From the IMG/VR virus record IMGVR_UViG_3300005099_000100, positions 1 through 64,000 of that record: DNA of 64,000 nucleotides; one strand, given 5' to 3'. Source of the DNA: a virus. Positions 33,786 through 41,569 of this stretch are shown here, one piece after another (the stretch's first letter is position 1; each line of letters opens with the position of its first letter). A program made the position numbers and the translations under genes. Under the pieces are notes generated by a model. That model made no database searches. It was not told the DNA's origin and saw nothing but the letters and a program-made list of their open reading frames with translations.

Positions 33786-35174
33786 TTATTCCTCCTGTAA
33801 TAATTTATCTAAGAGTTCTTGTTTCTTTTTATTTAATTCTAGCTGTTGTACTTTAAGAGCTTCATCCGCTGGATCTGTTATACTTTTCTTTTCAGGAGTA
33901 GATGTTACATTTATATTCAACTCTTGAGGAGAAGACTTTTCACTAGTTTTTGTATCAGTACCTTGTAATTTATTAGCTTCGGGATCTTCAAGAGGAGGTA
34001 ATCCTAAATATAAATGTCTTGCTTCATTAGGAGTGATAATTTTACCGTTAACTAATCGTACTGCTATACGAGCTCTTTCATAGTCTACTTTAGTAGCGAA
34101 ATTAGGACATGTGATTTCAACGTCGTTATATTGAAGTTTTGAGAGTATTAATATAGAGTTTAACTTTTCTATTTCATACTTTACAATACCTTCAATTAGT
34201 GCTCTAAAATCATCCTTTTGTTCCCTTGCGTTTAGTGAACCTTCGCCTTCAGATAATCCTAACTTAAAAGGAGGAATATTGAAAACATTAGCTTTTTTAG
34301 CTAACCATTTTTGAAGTTCAACGGCATCCTTGGGGGTTAAGTTAGATAAATCGATAAACTTACCATCCGAGTTAACTGCGGTTAATTTAGTTCTCGCGTT
34401 CTTTTTTACAAGTAATCCGAATCTACTTATAACGTCTTTTATTATTTTTCTTCCTACCTTAGGAAGGCATATAATACCTGTTTTAACATTATACATACCC
34501 GAAGATAAATTTTTGGAAGACTTTATATCCGTCATTAATTCAGAATAAATACTAGCTATATATGAAGACCCATACAGTCTATCACTTAAATTATCTAGTA
34601 CGAAATATATAAAAGAATCAACAGGAAAATAAACAGCTTTATCTGGGTTACTCATATCATTAGGATCTAACACCACATATGCTTTGTCATGACTTTTAAA
34701 ATTAGCTCCAGTATTATCAACATCAACATTAAGTCTGATAGCATATCCAGGAACCGTATATAAAGCGGTAGCTTCTTTTGTTTTTGTAGGTTCAATCTCA
34801 ATTCCTGCTATACCATATAAGTACAGGTCTTTTATATACTTTGACCTAACTTCATTAAAAGTTTCTACTGAATTAGCTTTAACTAATAGTTTATTAACAT
34901 AATCTACTCTACGTTTTGTTTGACTGTTATCTTTAAACTCTTTTTTCGGGACTGCTATTAAGGGGTATCTTAAAACTTCATTGACTATAATATTGATGTA
35001 TTTTTTTAATAAATTTGAATAGTCATATAATTGTTGAATTGTCTGTACACTAACTTTTTCAAATTGTGCGTCTACATAATCTTCAGAAGTAGCCACATAT
35101 TCGTTAGTTTCCCTTATCGGACTTTGTTTATTTTCTTTATCTTTAGACTTTTTAAATCTAAGAAAAAACTTCAT
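33786..35174 (-). CDS. Portal protein
   Basis: 462 residues. N-terminal wing region, KYIKDLYLYGIAGIEIEP, LNVDVDNTG, then the clip/stem region, the NVFNIPPFKLGLSEGEGSLNAREQKDDFRALIEGIVKYEIEKLN segment characteristic of HK97/SPP1-type portals (a long helix after the PPxxxG motif), and an unstructured C-terminal tail rich in Lys and Gln. It is transcribed after terminase, leftward, although capsid and protease genes are rightward. SD AGAGGAGGTTTATACT. Confidence 0.85.
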   Translation of the reverse strand: MKFFLRFKKSKDKENKQSPIRETNEYVATSEDYVDAQFEKVSVQTIQQLYDYSNLLKKYINIIVNEVLRYPLIAVPKKEFKDNSQTKRRVDYVNKLLVKANSVETFNEVRSKYIKDLYLYGIAGIEIEPTKTKEATALYTVPGYAIRLNVDVDNTGANFKSHDKAYVVLDPNDMSNPDKAVYFPVDSFIYFVLDNLSDRLYGSSYIASIYSELMTDIKSSKNLSSGMYNVKTGIICLPKVGRKIIKDVISRFGLLVKKNARTKLTAVNSDGKFIDLSNLTPKDAVELQKWLAKKANVFNIPPFKLGLSEGEGSLNAREQKDDFRALIEGIVKYEIEKLNSILILSKLQYNDVEITCPNFATKVDYERARIAVRLVNGKIITPNEARHLYLGLPPLEDPEANKLQGTDTKTSEKSSPQELNINVTSTPEKKSITDPADEALKVQQLELNKKKQELLDKLLQEE

Positions 35175-35187
35175 AGTATAAACCTCC

Positions 35188-35200
35188 TCTATTTGAAAAC
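35188..35200 (-). promoter_or_regulatory. Weak match to the GTTTTCAATATAA motif before portal
   Basis: On the minus strand the 45-base gap between terminase and portal reads GTTTTCAAATAGA, immediately before the portal SD. It keeps the GTTTTCAA core but not the TATAA end, 9 of 13 positions. It could be a related element or chance. Confidence 0.2.
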
Positions 35201-35219
35201 AGTATTCAAAATAAATAAT

Positions 35220-38081
35220 TTAGAGAAAATCATCTAATCTATCAAGTTTTTCGGTTACTTCTATATCACTAGTATCTACTACAGTAGGACCTATATCGGA
35301 CTCCTTTAGTACTGCTGAATATAGAGCACCAGCTAATGCGTCACTTACATCCTTTGAACCATATTTGAGTCCCTCTTCTTTTAATCTTTGCGTACTTTTT
35401 TGAGGATGGTCTACCTTACCATTTTCAAGCTTAAGCTCTTTAAGTTCTCGTATAAGTACTAAATAATTATATATATTAATTTTACCTTGGTATAATAGTC
35501 CTTTTAAGGTATCATATGGTTTTCTAGTTCTATCAACGGATATTAGATCACTAGTGATGCCTCTACGTTCAAGTACTTGTCTAAAGTCCAAAGATTGATA
35601 CCCGTCAAGTGAACAGGTTACTATATCGAAGCCCATATCATTAAGTCTAAATATAAATCTTCTAATATCCTCAAAGTTTATTTCCTTTTCTGAGGGTCTA
35701 ATCTGAATTGCTAAATCTACATAATATCCTATTTGAGTGGGTGTAAGTTGATAAGTATGTAATAACACTAAACCAGCACAATCTCGTTCTACTCCGTCAG
35801 ACCCAATACCTCCTTGAGATAAGTCAATGTGTATAAAATATTCAGCTCCGTCGTGACGCTCCAGTTCAAGTTCTAACTTTTTTCTAAGCTCTTCATTATG
35901 AGGAGCTTTTAAGTACTCTTGCTCTAATTTATAAGCTTCATAACTATAATTAGGTTTAAACCAGGGTTGAAACGTTAATCTTACTAATTCGTCTTCTGTA
36001 ACAAATATAGGTTTATCATAAGGTAAATCTTCCCAAATAATAGGAGATGGTCTATCGAAGTCAATACATCGGTCTAATATTAGTTCGAACTTTTTAAAAT
36101 ATCTGTTTGCGGTAGTTTTGGGGAATATACATTCGTATCGTCTCATTGCGTCCTCAGGATCTTCTTTATATAGAGGTAAATAATCTTCTTTTAACTTGTA
36201 AATCCTGTGTTTTATAAGATAAGGATGGGCTCCTTCTTTAGAACGAACTTCCCACGGTGCTTTTCTACTTCTAAATATTTGGCTCTTCATATCTTCAGGT
36301 AATTCATCTACTTCATTATAGTGAGTCATCATAAAATCATAAGGATCTCTAGGATAAGATATCATTATAATTTTATAGTGATCATGAAAACGTGAATGTG
36401 CTGTATTTTTTATATTTTTATACCTCACTTTTGCTCTATCATATCTTACTTCAGCGATTTCGTCAAAAATAACCATTAGAATATTTTTTCCCTCACCAGA
36501 ATATCTTGAAGCGTCTAAAGCGTAAGCTTCTATATAGTTAGGTAATACTACTTTTCTTGTTTGAATCCCTTTATTATCTCGTAAATCTGCACCTATCTCT
36601 TCAAAGAAGTTTCTTCCTGTTGCTGGATTTCTAACTTTTTTAAGGCATGTGGTAAATTGTTTAAAAAATACCTCCTTAGCATGCTCTTCATTTACACTCA
36701 TACATGCAATTACTATTGGAGTACTCGCGCCTATATGGAAATATTCCTGGGGGCTCTTTAGACACGATAACCAGTAACAGCAATAAACAAGTGTACGAAC
36801 TGTTGTAAAATCTTTTGAATTATGATTTAAAAAGCCATTCATTAGGTAGTTATAATATTTAGGTACTGAAAAATCATAAAAGTCCTCTTCACATAAAAGT
36901 TCTATAGATTTAATCTCTTTAAACTTAAGACTTACTTCATTTTTGGGTAATTCCTTAGATCCGTCTAATAAATCCATTAGTAAATATTTATCCACTAATA
37001 CTATATGATACCCTTTAGAACGTACCGCGTTCAATTTTATATAATCTACATCACGTACCCACCCCTTAATTTCGTAGTAAGTTTTAGTACCGTCATCATG
37101 ATAAACTATAAAATCAGGTTGGTAGTTATGTTGTTGTCCCCTATAGGTATATTTAAACCACTGAGTACATCGTTTCCATACGTACGCTTTACTATCTAAC
37201 CATGACGCAAAAGCTTTCTCAAAAGATCCCTGAATTTTAACTCTACCCGCAATTGGAGATACATAATATTCCCATTTACATCTACCACCTTTACCATGAG
37301 CATATTTTTCAGGTTGACTTAGAGCTATTTGTCTTAACTTCTCTGCAACTCTTTGTTGTAAAATTTTTCTTTCCGGGGATTTTAACCACTGTTGATATTT
37401 CGCGGATTTTTTTAAGCCTTCACTGATTGCACGAGGATTATTTTTCTTACCATATCTTCCGTTTTGGGGACCTTTACGTCCTAATAACCTACTGCGCTCT
37501 TCTTTACTTAAAGTACTTAAATAAACATTACCCGGATCTTTAAAGGCCACTAGATCTCCTACTTTTAAATGACGTAGCTCTTTCCAACCCGTAGGAGTAT
37601 AAAATTTATGTTCAAGAGTACATCTCATAACTCTATTTTTTTTGCCAGTTTTTATAATAACTTTATAGATCTTTGATTTTCCTTTGTATACTGGGATATC
37701 AGCTAACACTGTCTCAAATTTAGACTCATTAAAATTATAAGATATAACATGAAAGGGTTTTCGTAACTTAGCCCATGTTTTGATATAATGTTGTTCTTTG
37801 GTTACTGGATCTCTATACATAATATTACCGCTGACACAACCCCCCTCCCCCCAAAGTAAGAGTATTTCTTTTATGTCAGTTCTCCAATCTTGAAAGTCAG
37901 GTGTAAACACTTGGTTTATTATTCTATACTGTTCAGGAAACAAAGGTTCTTTTAACCATACTTCAAAAAATTCTTTAGGGGTTACTGGTTTGATTTTAAA
38001 TTTACTTGTTGAAGTATTAATATTATGTAGTGCACTATCTATATGTTTGTCCCATATGTTTTTAAATTGTTTAGGATCCAT
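35220..38081 (-). CDS. terL: Terminase large subunit, interrupted by an intein
   Basis: 953 residues before splicing. N-terminal: WLKEPLFPEQYRIINQVFT and LLLWGEGG, the Walker A region. The intein (82-421) splits the Walker A. After it come SKDFTTVRTLVYC, the Walker B region (LMVIFDEIAEV), and the nuclease domain with FIHIDLSQGGIGSDG, VTCSLDGYQSLDF and KYGSKDVSDALAGA near the end. ATPase that cleaves and pumps DNA into the prohead. Spliced length about 613 residues, usual for a large terminase. In mature protein the Walker A would read WGEGGSKDFTT, with Ser before the Lys. Confidence 0.85.
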   Translation of the reverse strand: MDPKQFKNIWDKHIDSALHNINTSTSKFKIKPVTPKEFFEVWLKEPLFPEQYRIINQVFTPDFQDWRTDIKEILLLWGEGGCVSGNIMYRDPVTKEQHYIKTWAKLRKPFHVISYNFNESKFETVLADIPVYKGKSKIYKVIIKTGKKNRVMRCTLEHKFYTPTGWKELRHLKVGDLVAFKDPGNVYLSTLSKEERSRLLGRKGPQNGRYGKKNNPRAISEGLKKSAKYQQWLKSPERKILQQRVAEKLRQIALSQPEKYAHGKGGRCKWEYYVSPIAGRVKIQGSFEKAFASWLDSKAYVWKRCTQWFKYTYRGQQHNYQPDFIVYHDDGTKTYYEIKGWVRDVDYIKLNAVRSKGYHIVLVDKYLLMDLLDGSKELPKNEVSLKFKEIKSIELLCEEDFYDFSVPKYYNYLMNGFLNHNSKDFTTVRTLVYCCYWLSCLKSPQEYFHIGASTPIVIACMSVNEEHAKEVFFKQFTTCLKKVRNPATGRNFFEEIGADLRDNKGIQTRKVVLPNYIEAYALDASRYSGEGKNILMVIFDEIAEVRYDRAKVRYKNIKNTAHSRFHDHYKIIMISYPRDPYDFMMTHYNEVDELPEDMKSQIFRSRKAPWEVRSKEGAHPYLIKHRIYKLKEDYLPLYKEDPEDAMRRYECIFPKTTANRYFKKFELILDRCIDFDRPSPIIWEDLPYDKPIFVTEDELVRLTFQPWFKPNYSYEAYKLEQEYLKAPHNEELRKKLELELERHDGAEYFIHIDLSQGGIGSDGVERDCAGLVLLHTYQLTPTQIGYYVDLAIQIRPSEKEINFEDIRRFIFRLNDMGFDIVTCSLDGYQSLDFRQVLERRGITSDLISVDRTRKPYDTLKGLLYQGKINIYNYLVLIRELKELKLENGKVDHPQKSTQRLKEEGLKYGSKDVSDALAGALYSAVLKESDIGPTVVDTSDIEVTEKLDRLDDFL
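36819..37838 (-). other. Intein in terminase with PD-(D/E)XK-type homing endonuclease
   Basis: Residues 82-421 (340 aa). It starts with Cys (CVSGNIMYRDP) and ends with HN before extein Ser+1. Block B reads RCTLEHKFYTPTGW. Instead of LAGLIDADG motifs it has a NUMOD3-like GPQNGRYGKKNNPRAISEGLKK stretch (204-225) and then a PD-(D/E)XK pattern: QPDFIVYHDDGTKTYYEIKG with D323, E337 and K339. It would be a rarer kind of intein endonuclease. SCAN: the sequence at its 5' junction contains two long G runs. Confidence 0.8.
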
Positions 38082-38367
38082 CTTTACCCTTTTCTAATAT
38101 ATCTAACACTTTTAGAAACACTTTATTTACTTTTGTTTTTAGTTTCTTTATAAGTTTAGGATCAAGTTTATATACATCTTCTAAAATATTAATATAAGTA
38201 GACATAACTAATATTGTATGAAGTAACGCACCTAAATCTTCGCTACCCAAAGATATAAATTTCATATTAACTAAAGCATCACCTAATAGATTGCTATATA
38301 ACCACAAATAAGTAGCTTTTACGTTGTCGTTGTTAATAGGTACTCCTTTAAGAAAATCATCATTCAT
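38071..38367 (-). CDS. Small protein between terminase subunits
   Basis: 98 residues, helical: KATYLWLYSNLLGDALVNMKFISLGSEDLGALLHTILVMSTY then a Lys-rich helix. No family recognised. It overlaps both neighbours and is co-translated with the terminase genes, so it may be a packaging accessory protein. SD AAGGAGGTTCTA. Confidence 0.55.
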   Translation of the reverse strand: MNDDFLKGVPINNDNVKATYLWLYSNLLGDALVNMKFISLGSEDLGALLHTILVMSTYINILEDVYKLDPKLIKKLKTKVNKVFLKVLDILEKGKDGS

Positions 38368-38923
38368 TAGAACCTCCTTCAGTATTAATATCTATAATAC
38401 GATTACTTAAATCTTTTAAACGAGTGAGTGCGTACTTTTGTTTATCCATAGGAACAAACTCTTTTATTACTTCTATTACCCCGTTAACTAATATACCTAT
38501 TTTATCTATGTGAATATACTGATTAATAGTTTTAGTAACGTCTATAAGTTTAAGCACCCGTGCTTCATGACTAAGCTCATCTACTATAGCTCTACATGCC
38601 ATAATCTCTTCTTTTAATTTACCTTCGTTTTTAGCGCGATCTGCAATTTCGTGGAATCTTTGTTTAATTAGTTTTAATTCATCTAAATGTTTTAGTATAT
38701 ATTCGGCTTGTTTTTCTAATATGTTAGGATTTTTTTCAACTGCTGCTAAATACCATTTACCTATTTCTTTAATATCATTTTTTATCATGGGTAGAGTAGT
38801 TTTTGGGAAACGACTAATAAATTCTTTATTATTCAAAATGTCTTGGGGTTCAAAACCTTTTAAGTATAGTTTACGTACTGCAAGACGTCTACGATAAACC
38901 AGATCTTTTCTTGTTCTTCCCAC
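38360..38923 (-). CDS. Probable terminase small subunit
   Basis: 187 residues. Basic N-terminus with a helix-turn-helix-like stretch (YRRRLAVRKLYLKGFEPQDILNNKEFIS), long central coiled helices, and a C-terminal segment. Size, basic HTH N-terminus and position just upstream of terL fit TerS, the DNA-recognition subunit. Translation begins at GTG (GTGGGAAGA) after AAGGAGGG. Confidence 0.65.
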   Translation of the reverse strand: MGRTRKDLVYRRRLAVRKLYLKGFEPQDILNNKEFISRFPKTTLPMIKNDIKEIGKWYLAAVEKNPNILEKQAEYILKHLDELKLIKQRFHEIADRAKNEGKLKEEIMACRAIVDELSHEARVLKLIDVTKTINQYIHIDKIGILVNGVIEVIKEFVPMDKQKYALTRLKDLSNRIIDINTEGGSNE

Positions 38924-39179
38924 TATACCCTCCTTCTTTAATTAGTACTCTTCTAATAAAAGATAGTCCAATCTGTAAGTGGCGTGATGCTACTTTTCTA
39001 GAAATATTAAGTTTTCTACACACGTAAGATATACTACGCTTTTCAAAAACGTATAACTCGACTACTTTTCTTGATAGCTCATTTCTTTTTTCTAAAGAAT
39101 CTAGAATTAGACAAATATCCAACGGTAGATTGTAATTTGGATTTATCATTTGATTTAGATAATAAGTATTCCCACTCAT
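38889..39179 (-). CDS. Sigma region 4-like HTH protein
   Basis: 96 residues. LDSLEKRNELSRKVVELYVFEKRSISYVCRKLNISRKVASRHLQIGLSFIRRVL has the shape of sigma-70 region 4: a first helix, then an HTH (ISYVCRKLNIS ... ASRHLQIGL). There is no region 2. The gene overlaps a region-2-like gene by about 90 bases, suggesting a sigma factor split in two. Candidate for reading phage late promoters. Confidence 0.55.
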   Translation of the reverse strand: MSGNTYYLNQMINPNYNLPLDICLILDSLEKRNELSRKVVELYVFEKRSISYVCRKLNISRKVASRHLQIGLSFIRRVLIKEGGYSGKNKKRSGLS

Positions 39180-39411
39180 TACAAATACGTTTAACTTCTT
39201 TAGCGTATTTTTTTAATAAGTACCATTTAAATCTAATAAAAAACCATCCGGGTTTGTTTTTCTTAGATTTGGGTTTTTTCTTTATAGTTTCTAGGTAGAG
39301 TACATACAGGTCTTGTTTTATATCTTCTCTTTCTAGAATCTTACTAGAGAAACTATGAGCTAAATATGATATTATTTCATGGATTTTACTAGGTATTTTT
39401 ATTTTTTTCAT
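39079..39411 (-). CDS. Sigma region 2-like protein
   Basis: 110 residues. IHEIISYLAHSFSSKILEREDIKQDLYVLYLETIKKKPKS and GWFFIRFKWYLLKKYAKEVKR follow sigma-70 region 2 (ED-x-x-QDLY, then F-x-x-x-x-KWYL). The start at 39411 (ATGAAAAAAATA) is chosen because ATAGGAGTTTC precedes it; an upstream Met would add an unlikely 41-residue hydrophobic extension. Overlaps the region 4-like gene: together they resemble a split sigma factor. Function inferred. Confidence 0.6.
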   Translation of the reverse strand: MKKIKIPSKIHEIISYLAHSFSSKILEREDIKQDLYVLYLETIKKKPKSKKNKPGWFFIRFKWYLLKKYAKEVKRICNEWEYLLSKSNDKSKLQSTVGYLSNSRFFRKKK

Positions 39412-39736
39412 TGAAACTCCTATCATCAAATGTTTTATATTTACGTTTGTTATACTCATAATGTAACAAGAAAAATATATTAGCAGCGGCGTGTGATAAA
39501 TGAGATATATTACTTTCAGGATCTTTATCTTCACCCCGCCACCATTTCCATAGGTGTCTCATACACGCAGAAAATAGTCTACTGTATGAAATACCTTTTT
39601 CCCAGTTATGAGGTTCATATTTATTGGCACCATAGGTAAATACTTTAGCTACCTCAAATAAAGCGCTAGGGGGTATTAAGGCAAACTTTTCTTTATTACT
39701 ATCAAATTTATGACCTGCTACAAATTTATCTTTCAT
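39389..39736 (-). CDS. dATP/dGTP diphosphohydrolase-like protein (DUF5664)
   Basis: 115 residues. GHKFDSNKEKFALIPPSALFEVAKVFTYGANKYEPHNWEKG, SACMRHLWKWWRGEDKDPESNISHLSHAAANIFFL is the all-helical NTP pyrophosphohydrolase-like core known in phages as a dATP/dGTP diphosphohydrolase N-terminal family. Start moved to 39736 after GGGAGGTAAAG. Beside the queuosine and nucleotide-salvage genes it may shape the purine deoxynucleotide pool. Confidence 0.75.
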   Translation of the reverse strand: MKDKFVAGHKFDSNKEKFALIPPSALFEVAKVFTYGANKYEPHNWEKGISYSRLFSACMRHLWKWWRGEDKDPESNISHLSHAAANIFFLLHYEYNKRKYKTFDDRSFNEKNKNT

Positions 39737-40091
39737 CTTTACCTCCCTTTGATATAGAAGTAGTTGCACTCGATTTTTCGGTTTCCCAAACAGTAACTGT
39801 TACATCAATTATATTTTTATTTAATCTTAATATTTTAAGAGCGAAATATCTAGACATATTCTCAGCAGACGGATATTTAAATGTTTTATTTAAATAGGAA
39901 TGATCAAATCTTCTTATCAGATCTTTTATATGCCCAAAATCTACTAACATAGTTTTGTTGTAAATACCCGCTATAGATACTTGTATAGTATAAGAGTGTC
40001 CGTGAAGATGTTTACACTTACCTTCGTGATGTGGTATAAAATGAGAAGCATGAATGATTTCTTCAAGATTTAGTTGTACTATTCTTGTCAT
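39726..40091 (-). CDS. queD: 6-carboxy-tetrahydropterin synthase QueD
   Basis: 121 residues. ASHFIPHHEGKCKHLHGHSYTI carries the catalytic Cys (C26) and the zinc histidines H17, H30 and H32 of the QueD/PTPS family; LVDFGHIKDLI, FDHSYLN (D63, H64) and SAENMSRY complete the signature, with E103 at the substrate-binding end. Converts dihydroneopterin triphosphate to CPH4, the second step toward preQ0. Overlaps the dATP/dGTP diphosphohydrolase gene by 11 bases. Confidence 0.9.
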   Translation of the reverse strand: MTRIVQLNLEEIIHASHFIPHHEGKCKHLHGHSYTIQVSIAGIYNKTMLVDFGHIKDLIRRFDHSYLNKTFKYPSAENMSRYFALKILRLNKNIIDVTVTVWETEKSSATTSISKGGKDER

Positions 40092-40299
40092 TAATTTTCC
40101 TCCTTATTTTGATTCCTAATTGTTTTAATTTATCCTTATTTTTAATTATCCAAAACGGTATTTTTAACAAAGGAGTGTTTACTATTTCTTCAAGTAGGTC
40201 TCTCAGCTCTGTTTCAGGATAGTAGTAATAATTACCCTTATTAGCATCATCGGAAAAACTACTTTGCCACGGAGAAGGTTCTGGTAGAAAGTCTATCAT
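40063..40299 (-). CDS. Small unknown protein
   Basis: 78 residues. FLPEPSPWQSSFSDDANKGNYYYYPETELRDLLEEIVNTP with a basic C-terminus. It overlaps queD by 29 bases and the downstream start of the deoxyribosyltransferase-like gene by four. No family known. Probably a small accessory protein. Confidence 0.5.
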   Translation of the reverse strand: MIDFLPEPSPWQSSFSDDANKGNYYYYPETELRDLLEEIVNTPLLKIPFWIIKNKDKLKQLGIKIRRKINDKNSTTKS

Positions 40300-40877
40300 A
40301 GTTTATATTTGTCTTTAATAAAATTTACACAATCATCTAATTTATAAAAAACTTCTCCTCTAGTTTCTAAAACCCACCATAGTAATGATGAGTTCATATC
40401 TCTTTTAGGAACATCACTTATGATGTATATAGGAATATCTAATAGGAACGCTTCAAATGCTTCGGCTGGAGTACCCCAAGTGGGTTTATTATGTTTATAA
40501 TATAAAATAATGAAGTTACTTCTAGCTACTGCTTCAAAGTCTCCCCAGACTTTTAAATCTGCTTCGGAATTACCGTCTATCATCTTACGATACTGAAACT
40601 GTTTCATTATCTCAAAACGATTACGTCCTGGTCTAACTATACCCCACCATATTTTCTTCATTTCTTCTTTAAAGTACTCCCAATGACCTCCAGATTTGAG
40701 ACCCGTAATATATTTTATCTGTTCAGGAGCGTGTCTACCCGTTTTTAGAGACTCGTAAGTCAAAGGACAATAAATTAATAGCTTAGGGTTGTGTAATTTC
40801 TCTTTTATCTCGTCTCTCCATCCTTTAGCGTTTTCCGGGTTAGTTTCTATATAACCCGCTAAATAGGTAGTTATCAT
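40296..40877 (-). CDS. Nucleoside 2-deoxyribosyltransferase-like protein
   Basis: 193 residues. TYLAGYIE at the N-terminus, GWRDEIKEKL, LIYCPLT, then AVARSNFIILYYKHNKPTWGTPAEAFEAFLLDIPIYII with the conserved Glu-containing GTxxEAxxA motif. This is the layout of the nucleoside 2-deoxyribosyltransferase family (base exchange on deoxynucleosides or cleavage of dNMP). It overlaps the DeoC gene by ATGA, so the two may act together in deoxynucleoside salvage. Confidence 0.7.
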   Translation of the reverse strand: MITTYLAGYIETNPENAKGWRDEIKEKLHNPKLLIYCPLTYESLKTGRHAPEQIKYITGLKSGGHWEYFKEEMKKIWWGIVRPGRNRFEIMKQFQYRKMIDGNSEADLKVWGDFEAVARSNFIILYYKHNKPTWGTPAEAFEAFLLDIPIYIISDVPKRDMNSSLLWWVLETRGEVFYKLDDCVNFIKDKYKL

Positions 40878-41569
40878 TTTATATCCTCCTTCGTAGACGC
40901 AAGTATATCCGAACTTGTACCTATCAAAGTAGCGCCTACTTTAATTAGTTTTTGACAATCTTGTATTGTTCTAATACCTCCACTTGCTTTGATAGACCCC
41001 TTCCAGTATTTTCTAATAATATGTACATCATTAACTAAACTATCAATTGATTTATATCGTCTGAGTCCTGTACACGTCTTAATAACATCTATTCCAACAT
41101 CTTTAGCAAGTTTACACAGTTCTTTTATTTGTGTATCCTTAGCTCTCATAAGAGGTGTTTCTATAATTAATTTTATAGTTTTAGAAATCTGCTTGTTATT
41201 TATAGAAACTATACCGGTTGATAATTTTTCTTTTACAACTTTAAGAAAGTTAGCTATAATATCTAAATAAGGAGGATAATTAAAATAGTATTCTTGTATA
41301 GGTAATACTACATCTAACTCATCATAAAAATCTTTATAATCGGTTAATATTGAAGGACTGTATTGATCAAACGGAAAACCATAAACGGTAACTACTTTTA
41401 AATCATATTTGTTCTTTGATATTAAATTTTTAGCAACACTGACATTGTTATAGGTGAGTACTACTGACCTATATTTTCTACTAGCCGCTAAATCTACAAC
41501 ATGTTTTATCTCTTTACTGGTTAGTCTCGGGTTTAAATTTGTATACTCAATACAAGACGCTATATTCAT
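40874..41569 (-). CDS. deoC: Deoxyribose-phosphate aldolase DeoC
   Basis: 231 residues from the start at 41569. ASCIEYTNLNPRLT (substrate loop), VTVYGFPF, then IDVIKTCTG with Schiff-base Lys K164 and GSIKASGGIRT with K194, both in the places known for DeoC. The start is the ATG preceded by GGGAGGTAAA; a Met four codons upstream lies inside the SD. Splits deoxyribose-5-phosphate into acetaldehyde and glyceraldehyde-3-phosphate, so it could feed nucleotide degradation. Confidence 0.9.
   Translation of the reverse strand: MNIASCIEYTNLNPRLTSKEIKHVVDLAASRKYRSVVLTYNNVSVAKNLISKNKYDLKVVTVYGFPFDQYSPSILTDYKDFYDELDVVLPIQEYYFNYPPYLDIIANFLKVVKEKLSTGIVSINNKQISKTIKLIIETPLMRAKDTQIKELCKLAKDVGIDVIKTCTGLRRYKSIDSLVNDVHIIRKYWKGSIKASGGIRTIQDCQKLIKVGATLIGTSSDILASTKEDIK

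Noticed and set aside
34275-34286. GTTTTCAATATT on the minus strand in the portal gene
   Set aside because: It encodes NVFNI of a conserved portal segment, and no gene starts after it.
39412-39534. N-terminal extension of the sigma-like gene to 39534
   Set aside because: The extra 41 residues are hydrophobic and overlap the diphosphohydrolase gene; a good SD lies before the Met at 39411.
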